Below are positions 12,465 through 24,400 of a stretch of DNA of 64,000 nucleotides, piece by piece. The notes below the pieces were generated by a model. It saw only the letters and a list, made by a program, of their open reading frames with translations, ran no database searches and was not told the origin of the DNA. The position numbers were made by a program, and so were the translations under genes. The first letter of the stretch is position 1. Each line of letters opens with the position of its first letter. Source of the stretch: Zoroaster sp. YZ-2022 (Eukaryota > Echinodermata > Asteroidea > Forcipulatida > Zoroasteridae); assembly GCA_029582265.1 (NCBI GenBank), contig CM055822.1, forward strand, positions 41,686,036 through 41,750,035. The letters run 5' to 3'.

Positions 12465-15400
12465 TTATTATTTAGACAGTCATTTGTTTTCCCACAGTGG
12501 ACAATACACATTTCTGAACAAAGTGGGTTTAGGCAAAATAACTGTTTACAATATTTTTATTTTACATGGAGGAAAGGACAATTATTGTTTTTTACTTAGA
12601 GCCACTCTTAAACAAAGCATAATTCATAAATAATTTGTATTCATAACTATTATACAATGTGTGTGTAGCTAAGGCCCCCCTCAAAAAGTCTCTGGTTTCT
12701 GGTCTCCGCACGCATCTCCTCAAACCTGTGTGTCAGCATTTTTAGTTTTTTTTTTTTTTTTTTGCTGTGAAACAATGTCTAATTGCTGGATCGATTTGAA
12801 TTCTGCCATGCTGTGTTTTAAATTATACTCACTGGCCAAAATTAATGCAACATGAATTTGTACGTGACATTGCCTAGACGGATGGCCGCAATTATCAGGT
12901 CACGTGGTTACCCGACAAAGTATTGAAGGACTTTGTTTCCGAGCAAGAACAGTAAAAAAGAACATTGACTTCAAAACACAGGCACTTTCAAGAAGTCTTT
13001 AGTAGTGTAAATAAAATAAAATAAATTATTGTAACACAGTTCTCCAAACTGAACTTTGGTGTGAATTTCAATGTTGCAATACTTATGGCCAGTGAGTATT
13101 TTTTTCACAGGGTATGAACATTTGCCTGATTTGTGCAGCCTCTCTTATCCACCATACTTTATGTATGGGAATTTGGTCTGGTTCCAATAACCGTGTATAC
13201 ATGCATCATGTAATATTACCCCCCAATTTTTTTTTTTAACGTGTCACCACACAGATTTTGAAACCAACCTATGACCAGAAACCGGATACTTTTTTTTGGC
13301 CCAATGTGATTATTACCTGGTTCTTGAGCTGCAGTTGAGTTTGTTTGTCCGGTCACCTTTCCGGTGTCAGAAGTGGGATTCTCAGAGACGTTGGATAATC
13401 GGAAGAAGCTACAGGCCAACTCGCATTGCAGGATGTGTTGTGGCAAGGCAGACAGTTGTCTACAATGATAACAGCACAGAGGTTCATGAAAAACCTTAAT
13501 ATTAAAAAGGAATGCCTAGACAGCACAAAGTCAATTTTTTTCTCAATAAATAAAGTACATATATGTATATCCTTAAATATTATTTTGACATCAAATGTGT
13601 ATGTAGTATTTACTATACAGGGTGTCCCCATAAAAAGTATACCGAGATAAAAATTACTGTAATGGCAAAACTACTTCATATATGGGAAAGAGAAATATAT
13701 CTCCAGAAAGGGCAGAATGTCCTCTTTGCAATGGTATACAGCTTGTGATGTTATTGACACAGATGAGTGAACAAATTAGACAGATGTTAAGGGTACTGAA
13801 AGCAGGACTGTGACAAGTTTGCATATTTGATTAACAAAGGTCCAAAAAGCATTTTAAAAAACCTGCACATTAAACTTTTGAGGTAAGTAGCGAAAACAAA
13901 GCAGATTACATTGTTTTAGGTACATTCCTTGTTTTCAAGAATGTGTTGAAAAAACGAAGGCATTTGGTATTCTGCACACTTGCATGGTTGAGATTTGTTT
14001 ATCAAATATGCAAACTTGTCACAGTCCTGCTTTCAGTACCCTTAACATCTGTCTAATTTGTTCACTCATCTGTGTCAATAACATCACAAGCTGTATACCA
14101 TTGCAAAGAGGACATTCTGCCCTTTCTAGAGATATATTTCTCTTTCCCATATATAAAGTAGTTTTGCCATTACAGTAATTTTTATCTCGGTATACTTTTT
14201 ATGGGGACACCCTGTAGTGTATTGACCCAAAAGCAGCACTGCATGTCTATGATTATATGAAACTAACTGATGTTATGTTCTGCTTTTCCAACTCTATAAA
14301 GTAAACTTAACTTATACCTATATTTTTCTTTAAATTACATCTACAAAATATTTCTTGAAAACTAGCAGGTTTAAGTTAACCCTAACTCCCTAGGCCCATT
14401 TGCTTACACATAACCCGAATCCTCCAAAATCCTTCAGTAGTAAAGCAAGCACATGACATGTATGCACACATGTGTTTCTAATCTGTGATACATACATGGC
14501 CAGGGACCCTCCCTGCATGCATGGAGCAATAAACAGTGTCCACTGACCCAAGCACTAACCTTGCGATCACTACAACAAACATGGATGTACATGTACCATG
14601 GAAAGGCAAATATGCATAATAACCTCAATCCTCCAAAATCCTTCACTTTAGCAAAGAGCATGAAGCATGTAACCTCAATCCTCCAAAATACTTCATTTTA
14701 TAGCAAAGAGCATGTAGCATGTACATGTAACCTCAATCCTTCAAAATCCTTCACTTTAGCAAAGAGGATTTTGGAGGATTTCGGAAGGTTAGGGTTAATG
14801 TAATTTCCAAATACCAATGTTGTACATGTACTTTCCCTTTAAGGATCACTAACATATAATTAGTAAGGTAACCTCTCAACGGACACTTCCCCCTGATGCT
14901 TTATTGAGGTTTATTGAGGTTTATTTACTCTCTAACCAGCCAACAAGCTCTTGTTTAATGACAATATTGAAATGGAACCTCTAAAGTCACAAATGCACAG
15001 GATACAGCGTATATATTTCATCATTAAAATCTAGACCTTGAAATTGGATCCTTTGCAATGACAATTATCTGTGGGTCTGTGATTATAACAGGAAGCTATA
15101 TTTTACTCCATGCTGGGCATACTCAGATCAGATACCAACTAAAAGAAACATTTCTTACACAATGCAGATGAATGTACCAGACAGTTTCATTTTTTTTTTA
15201 AATTCTTCTCCAAAATCCAAATAATTTTAAATATTTTTTGGAAGAAACTACTTTTCAAATAATGATGGTGCCACATTAATTTTATTCTAAATATGAACAA
15301 AATATAAAAATATAAAATGTATATTTAAATGTTAAATACTTCTGGGCTGGATGAGTAATTGATTAACGCTCGTAATTTCTTGATGTATTTTTAATCTGTT

Positions 15401-18400
15401 GGACCACAATTCAATTAATAAAACGATTATTCATTCCCATGAACATGACCGTTTAGCTGCTAAGTGGCTAGCACTTAAACCCCTATTAACTACATGTGTA
15501 TATCCCCGGGGACTCATTATTACATGATTTACCCAGGAATGATTTACGTGTATATGTATTAGACAGACAAGGAAATACTAACTGCCAAATGCACCCGAGC
15601 GATTTTGTGATTAATGAAATTAAATGGGAGCGTGAAATTGCTAAAGATGAGTACTTTATTACAGTCAAGTGATACATGTGTAGAAACCAACCCGTCAAAG
15701 TTTCAGCTTATTTCTTTGTGTAAAAATGCAATCAGATTGTATGCATTATAATGTGGAAATGGATCACACCATGATCCATTCCAAATTTGAAAATACATTT
15801 CGTGTTTTTCTAAAAATAATGATACTCTCAATCAGATGGGATATAATTTTACAAGATGTTTTAGTACAATCACTAACTTCACATCAAGTAAGTTTTCAGA
15901 TTACACTTCGGTAATTTTGTAATCGGGTAATTAACAATAAGTGTACACTCCCTATAACATTATGGCAAAGGTACATGTGTACACATAGCATTGGTAATAA
16001 AAAAAAATAAACAAGAGATTGGTGTGTGTATTGACAAACACTAGGGTGTTCGGGACAAAGTAAAGGTCAAATTGGGGTCAACTTTGTTTAAATATCTTTT
16101 GACAATTAACGATATGTACAATGGTGCAAAGATTGTGAATTTACCTCTTGTGGATGATTTTTGTTAATATTAAACTTTGACTTCCGGTTCGGACAGGAAG
16201 TAAAGGTCAAATTGGGGTCACCTTTGTGTAAAATTGTTTTGACAATTAACGATCTGTACAATGGTGCAAAGATTGTGAATTTACCTCTTGTGGTTGTTGA
16301 GATATGATTTTTTTAAATATTAAACTTTGACTTCCGGTTTGGACAGGAAGTAAGGTCAAATTGGGGTCATCTTTTTGTAAATATTTTTTGACAATTAACG
16401 ATCTCTACAATGGTACAAAAATTGTGAATTTACCTCTTGTGGTTGTTGAGATATGATTTTTTTAAATATTAAACTTTGACTTCCGGTTTGGACAGGAAGT
16501 AAGGTCAAATTGGGGTCACCTTTGTGAAAATATTTTTTGACAATTAACAATCTATACAATGGTGCAAAAAATGTCAATTTACCTATTGTGGTTGTTGAGA
16601 TATGATTTTTTTAAATATTAAACTTTGACTTCCGGTTTGGACAGGAAGTAAGGTCAAATTGGGGTCACCTTTTCGTAAATATTTTTTGACAATTAACGAT
16701 CTGTACAATGGTGCAAAAAATTGTGAATTTACCTCTTATGTCTTTTGAATATGAAATTGATACTCCTATGAAAATAAATTTAAAAAGTGCTCTTATTTAC
16801 AAGTGGGGAGGGAAGAATGCACATTCACACAACTTTTTGCCCCGAGTGTTTTCTGTAAAGTAATTGTGAAAGGCTATTACAGTATTCCCTTTTCTCAAAA
16901 CGTTAATTCTGCACTGAACTTTCACAGGTCGGTTGCTTAATGGTGCATATATATCTTGATTCAAAGAAAGAAAGCATACTCATAGAAGCCGTATTTTGTC
17001 AACATGACCAATGTTGTACTTTCAGTTAATCCTCACCCCAAGATTATTGTTGATGCACCCACTTGTGACGAAGCATTTTTTATAGATTTTTTTCTTCAAG
17101 TATTGTACATGTATTTTATAATCAAAATACTGTAAGATAATTTCATGACTTATTTATAATTTCAAGGCTACATTTATGTACATGTACATTGTATGTTCAT
17201 TGTACATGTATTTCAGTGATATGATTATTGACATATCCTTCTATCGGCGGACACATACATTATGAGTTGTTTAAAGGAGGAAGTGCATTAATTACATGTC
17301 GTATACATGTATGACACAACACCCACTGCAAGATATCTAATATTTCCAGCAAAAAACCCAGTGTAATAACCCTTGCACGTTCAATTGATTTAATTTTGCC
17401 CTAACACCAACATAATGTACATGTACAAAGCACTGTTTGCTCGGTGACTTTCCAAGACTTTCCGACTCGGGCGGGATTCGAACCCACGACCTCCTGCTTC
17501 CTAGTGCAGATGTCTTAACCTCTCGACCACCGAGCTTGCCCGATGAAAGTTGGCCTGCTAGAGTCCTATGCAGCGGGTACTACAATATAGATTCATGAAA
17601 TTCTTGCATAGGGTGATAAACAATTGAGTTGATTTTGCCCTTTATTTCATTCCGTCTATTTTTCAAGCTATTTATTTTCAATCTTAGAATATGTTGTGCT
17701 ATTTTAAGATGCTTTATTCAATACCAAATAAACTTGAAATCTTTATAATCAGCAAAAAGTTAACGAATGCCAATAACACATTTTTGATGTTGTTATAAAA
17801 GTACACCGTAAATTGTTGACGTGATTTGATAGAAACACATCTATTTTTGTTTGGCCTACAAAAGAACTCTTATAATCAAAGTTCTAAAACAAGTGGATTA
17901 AATCAAAGATATTATTTAATGATGAACTATGAATTTAGCTAGATCTGTTTGCAACTTACGATAACCCCGACAAGAAAAGTCATAACTTACTTGGCGTACT
18001 CCGCAATCTCTGGCGGCATTTTCTCAGCGAGTTCTCCCTTGTGGGCGGTGCTGAAGATTCTCTTACCTGCATGGATCAATTAGGTGGGTAAAGGCCAAGG
18101 AAAAAGCAGTCAGAATGACAGAGATGATGGAGTTGATGGAGATGTTGTCATGGTAGCTCCTTATGTAAGTCTATAGATGTAAGTCAATGTAATCAATGTA
18201 AGTCAATGTATTCAAACAATGACTTTGGCACCCCAACAGAGAAATCCATGGAGAGGCGAATTCTTTTCTAGGTGCAAACACCTAATCCGATTCATTTTAT
18301 CTGCGTCATCTTTATCATGAATACTTCATTTCAAAATTGTAAGTTTTCAATGTCTCAATTATTTTGGAAGTCCCCATTTTTGGAATGAAACCTTCCCCCT

Positions 18401-21400
18401 TCGGATCCAGTGAATGGTTTGAATCCATATATTACCCACCTGGTAGGTATGGGATGACTCTGTCCTGATGTTGCTCACCGGCCTCTTCGGGGAAAAGCTT
18501 GTTAAGCTGAATGGAATGGGAAAAAAGATAATTTGTGGGGGTTTTAAGGAAACATAATATACATTTATCCATTTTTATTGAAACAACAGATACATGATCT
18601 GATGTTTTCCCTGAATTCTCATTTTCATTAACCATAACTACATGTACAGTACATGTACCTCAAGTCCATCAACATCCACCCCTTGGTTTTGCTTGATTTT
18701 AGCTGATTCAGACCGCCCAGCAAATACATATATAGCATGTAGTCATATGTACCGAATCCATCAAACTCCACCGGCTGCTTTGGTTGGATTCAGGACTGTA
18801 CATAGCCAAGCCATAGATGCTTTGCATTTCCTACTGTACCAAATCCATCGAACTCCACCGGCTGCTTTTGGTTGGATTCAGGACTGTGTATAGCCAAGCC
18901 ATGGATCCTTTGCATTTGCCACTCTACCAATACCATCAAAGTCAAACAACTGGGTGACTTTTTTTTTTACTGCATGTTGATGGATTTTGGAGGATTTGGG
19001 ACGGTTCCTAGCAAAAATGCATCAGAGAGAGTAGGGTTTAAAGAAAGTCACTCGCTTTAAATGAATTGTGCCCACCTGATGGTTCTTTCAAACTAATTAT
19101 ACGTATGTGGGGCATTTAATAAAGTATTAGTGTGATGTACATTGTACAAGTATTTGTACAATATGTATGGTGTACATGTAGCTACAGGTGTATATATTTT
19201 GTACAGGTTTCAATTTTGTACATTTTTTCACACACCACATTTTTCTTTTACAAGTCATGAGCATTCCAGCTGTTGAGGCACATCCTTGATCTTTATTATC
19301 AAATGACCCAAGAGTACAACTTCCCAAGGTACGAGACGAATGCCTCAAATGGACTAATGTCACCATTAATAATTGGATTACAGAGGCTCACACTCTGTTC
19401 CCATCAATGAACGCCCCCGTGAGGACAGCTCCCAATGCACTCACAATGTGACCCATCAAGACATTTACAGGGGATTCATTACAAATGCATGAATCTGTCT
19501 AGCTGTTTAATCATTTTTCCTCTCACTTTACACACAGAAGATGTCTCAAGTCTCAAGTGCAACATTTGTTAATTTACAGGAACTGTTTTACCTTAATCTA
19601 CAGTAGATGTAAACATTGATGTGATCAAACCATTTAAATTATTTTTAAATAAAACTGAAATCCTTTACCAATACTTTTTTTTATTTTTATAAAATCCGTT
19701 TTCATTTTTATTTATGTTACTGGACTTGTACTCCAATCCTTTCCCAATTCTTTTATAATATTTGATAAAATCCTTTAAAATGTTTAATATTATTGGACAT
19801 GTACTCTGATGACCTTTTAGCACATTCTACTTCTCATGCCGACTATAGGCTGGAACCTTCTTCAACGTCAAATGTCTTGTGAATTCTTCAAATGGCAGGA
19901 CCAAGAGCCTGCCCAACTATGAGCATCTACAGTGTTGATTACCGAGTCTGTCAGCTTGAATTAAAGGCAAATCATCCTTACCTTGCATTGAAAGTCTAGC
20001 AGCTGGCCATGGGTTTTGCTGACATTGGTGATGGTGCCGTCAGACCAGTGAACCTAATGCATAGGACAGATTGGAAGAAGAAGAAGAAGAAGAAGAAGAA
20101 GAAGAAGAAGAAGAAGAAGAAGAAGAAGAAGAAGAAGAAGAAGAAGAAGAAGAAGAAGAAGAAGAAGAAGAAGAAGAAGAAGAAGAAGAAGAAGAAGAAG
20201 AAGAAGAAGAAGAAGAAGAAGAAGAAGAAGAAGAAGAAGAAGAAGAAGAAGAAGAAGAAGAAGAAGAAGAAGAAGAAGAAGAAGAAGAAGAAGAAGAAGA
20301 AGAAGAAGAAGAAGATTTCATTCTTATTTCATGCATTTCACATTTAATGTAATCCTTCTCAGCTCCCTGGGGAGTTCTAGTTCTCCCTTGACCTTCAAGA
20401 TCATTGGGGTGCTAATGATGAGCTGTGAACTACACTATATGTAACTGTCAGTCTCTGGGCAGTTTGTGAGATTTGGTTTGTGACATAATGTACAGTGTAC
20501 ATGTATGCTTGTGGGTTATTCCACCAGGTTGGGGCAAACTTTGTGATAGGTGTCCTTTGATGTACACGTACCATTTTTTATAATTTATTATGACTTCTAA
20601 ATAACATTACAGTTAACTTCCTATTCAAGGCACAGAGATTATGGGCAGGCGCATCGAGAGAAGGGGGGGTGGATGGGCACTTTTGCCCCCCCCCTCATTT
20701 AAAAATACAAATTAAAATACAAATTGAATAAATTAGAATAAATTCAGCAAATAAAAATAAATTATTTAGCCATAGAAGGGGCTCAGATGTTTTAAATCCC
20801 TCCAATTGCATTATCTTATCAGATATCAGACATTTTCTAATAACACAGGTCTGACAAATTTGTTGCTGTACGTGCTTGATCATAGGAATACAATCTCTCA
20901 CAGACGATGTGTGGCTCTGAGTGGAACTAATGAGAATCGGTCTTGACCACAGACATAAATAACCTACAGATTGACAATGGTGTGGGAATCGAACGTAAAC
21001 ACAGATTCTCTATGGGCATAAAGCAAGCATAGTGCAAAGGACTGCAACAAGTGTGCGTACACACATTTTCACATCCAATGAGAACCTGAAGGAGACATAT
21101 TCAACCATTGAAGGCCTAATAAATACAAATGTAGGGCCTAATAAATACAAATGTAGGACCATCACCATCACTTTTGAAAATGACAGTCACTTTGAAAAGC
21201 AGCCGACTGTCTGTGGTCCAGACATTTCACACAGTTTCTCTGTCTGTCGCCAGGAGAAAATGATGGTGTTCCCATAATTTGTCACTCTCGTTAGAAAACT
21301 CCACCGTGCATACATATAACTTGTAAGGTATTTATCAAGATACAGTGTTAAGACACAACAAGATGGTCATGATAAATGGCCATTCCTGTCAGAGGTATGG

Positions 21401-24400
21401 ATCTGGGAAGGTTAATGACATGGTGATAAAAACGTGCATCACTGCAGTCAAGAATACCAGAATATAATCAAATGACAAAAAGTTTTAAACAAATTATAAA
21501 TATTTGAAATACATGTACACGTGTGACGCTACACATTCCAAATACTGTAGTATAATTCTGAATAAGAGGCTATTGATGTACACATGTACATGTACAGTTA
21601 CAATGCACAGGTACTGTGTACATGTACATGTACATTTGTACATGTACATATGTACTATGTACATGTAGCTCAGGAAAAAACAAAAACAAGAAACTAATTT
21701 CAAGATTATAATTTTTTTCTTGCAGGGGCAAGGACATATTTCCCCTCAACCAGTTCGCACCGGGAATAAAAAAGTTTTTCCGAACCCCGTGGCGGGTTTA
21801 TTTTTACCGCACAAACACGACCAATGGTGCTCACCAGAGCGTGACCGGGGAGACCGCGTCTTCCACCGTATGCTTATGGCTCGTTGCCACGTCGACCGGG
21901 AATCTATACAAATATTCCCGAGAATCCTGTGGCGTGTTTAGACGCTCTCCAATCCGCTGTCCAAAAAAAATGCGTGTATACACGGCCTCCGACGCGAACT
22001 GGTTAAAACCCTCCTACAATCAGTGCAATTTTTGGAACAACCCATTCAGGCTACTCAAAGCCATTAGCTGTTGCCAGTGGCCTGGTTACCCTTCTGTGCA
22101 CTGTCATACAACTGAGATTACAGGGTAAAGTGGTCTCCCATCATTATATTGCAGGCCATGGTACATGTAGTTAATATGTTCAAACATTTACAGTGGCCTT
22201 GGGTAGCACACAGTTGATTTTGTAAGATTACTTGGAAAGGACACCAGGCTTGTAGTATACATGTACTGAATGTTGCTAAAGAACAGAATTTAGTGGATCT
22301 GAGTGGCCTCCATGTGTAGGAGGGTTTTAAAGAAGAGCATTTCTATTACAAAATAAAAATGTCTGGGGACACCATGGCCAAGACTAGGGTAAGAGGCCAG
22401 GGGTCGAAATTAAATGGATTTTGATGGTAGCCAGCAGGGCTAGTAACACAATTTTTTTAGTAACCCTGATTAGATTTCAGTAGCCCCCAAAAAAGCTTAA
22501 AAATTCTCATGAGCATTTAAAGATGCAACTCTAAAATGAGTGCATCCCACAACAAATGCAGACTTCTTATCCTCAGAATTATATGCAAATTTTACGCACC
22601 ACTTGCAATACATCACATTGTTTTTATCATCGTAGTTCAACCACTTACGGTCATTCTGCCATGCCCTCTGGAATTTCCGTGTTCTTTTTTGTTGTTCATA
22701 GGATCGACTTGTTTCCTTGTCATCCCCGGCCACTTTTTGTTTTTTTCGCGGGAGGTTTCACTCCTTGCAAAAAGCGCCACATGCTTCTGTACTGTTGATA
22801 TTAGTTAGCGAGCGAAGCCGGCCGGCCCCAAACTTTCAATCAATCACTAATCAGGTAAACTGATTCAGTATAGTATAGTGCACAGATAATTATAACGCGG
22901 CATGTTCTTCGTCCGCACTGTGCCTTGTCTTTAGTCAAGGCGCGTGTGGCACCCCGGATACAGGCGTACAGACGACACGAAAGACCACCATACTGTACAT
23001 TGTACAAGAGCAATAAGAATTCTGGAATGTTTTTCGTCCTTGGTAATTGGTGCAGAATGGATGAGGGTCAAAGTACATGTACAAGTGGAACACAGGGCTG
23101 GAAATTTAGAAACCTTCTAGACAACAGGTCTAGTAACTCGAGAATTTTACTAGACTGGAATTATTGTACAAGACAAGGTACAAAAATGATATTTTTGTAT
23201 ATTTGAGCACTTTAAAAAATGAATATTATTTGGTCACTAGACCAATACTTTAATCACTATCTAATAATAATAATAATGTGGACTTATATACTGCACATAT
23301 CCACCAAACTGGTGCTCAAGGCGCATTGTATTATTACCCCTTCTCATCAGGCTCATAAATCATTCCTAAAACCATCTCAGCTCCCTGGGGAGTATACAGC
23401 TCAATTGCTGCCATTACAGCGCATATTGGGCTAATCAAACACAACAACCAACTCTGCCCTCACAGGTACCCATTTACCCCTGGGTGGAGAGAAGCAATTA
23501 TGGTAAAGTGTCTTGCTCAAGGACACAAACACCATGGTCGCGGTTGGGATTCAAACCCACATTCTGATGACTCAGCCATCAGAACACAAATCTGATGCAC
23601 TAAACCGCTCGACCATGGCACTCCATCTAGGGTCCAGTGGGTATTTCCCATCCTTAGGGAACATAATGCTAAGTCGGAGTGTACTTCAATCTAAATGCAG
23701 GACTTAGCATGAATTATGGAAGACTTACATGTAAAAGGTTTTGTATGGTGGATTGACAAGTACTATGAAGTACTATTCATTAGGTTTGAGGTCACATCAC
23801 AGTGTAGAGAGTTATGGGTTGTTATGAAATGATCCAATGGTTAAGCCTGTAAATCACTTTTGGTGAAATGTCTGTCAATGCACACTTTGTAAGAATCTAG
23901 AGATACAGAACCAATCCAATAAAAAGGTCAGCTTATGTCATTATGTTGTATAAGGGAACAAAGTATTAAAAAAAAAGCCTAATTTTTTTTTTTTTTGTAT
24001 TCATGTAGTTTTCGTCTCCAAAAGTCAACAATTCAGTTGGGAAATTATTTTACAAATTTTACACAAATTGACAGAAAGGATTCAAAGGATGATTTTAGGT
24101 AAATTTCCGATAATTTTTGTTATTTTTTAATTTCTTTTTTGTTATTACCAAGAGTGTGCAGTGGCTTTAATTTGACTTGACCTTTCGATCAGTGTACTCA
24201 GATTACATTCTGCTTTTAATAAAGATGATCAGAGCTCAATGATCGAAACGTTGCGTTACACCAAAAGTTCTTTCCAGAGCCACCCAAGACTCAACGTTTC
24301 ACACAGTGTCATGCACACTGCGAACAGACTGTATACTGTACTACATTATGAATTATCCCTACTTCACATGGAGGCCACTCCTATCCACTAAATTTCCATT

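Noticed and set aside
11898..12599. Poly-Thr/Ala/Leu frame of 233 codons over the CTA/CTG array
   Set aside because: Homopolymer frame over a microsatellite grown from a SINE tail; no family similarity.
14786..14798. Telomere-like GTTAGGGTTAA sequences at 3334, 14786, 43240, 45279 and elsewhere
   Set aside because: Each has only one TTAGGG unit and is explained as the CCCTAAC terminal repeat plus TTAA target duplication; there is no tandem TTAGGG array.
20009..20352. Poly-Lys, poly-Glu and poly-Ser reading frames over the GAA tract
   Set aside because: They exist only because a triplet repeat has no stop codon; part overlaps exon 4 in the other strand or frame.
24180..24260. CGATCAGTGTGCTCTGATC palindrome-like segments at 6540, 24185 and 29890 as a regulatory site
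   Set aside because: Three partial copies with repeat-like flanks; more likely ends of an unresolved repeat family. No gene relation seen.
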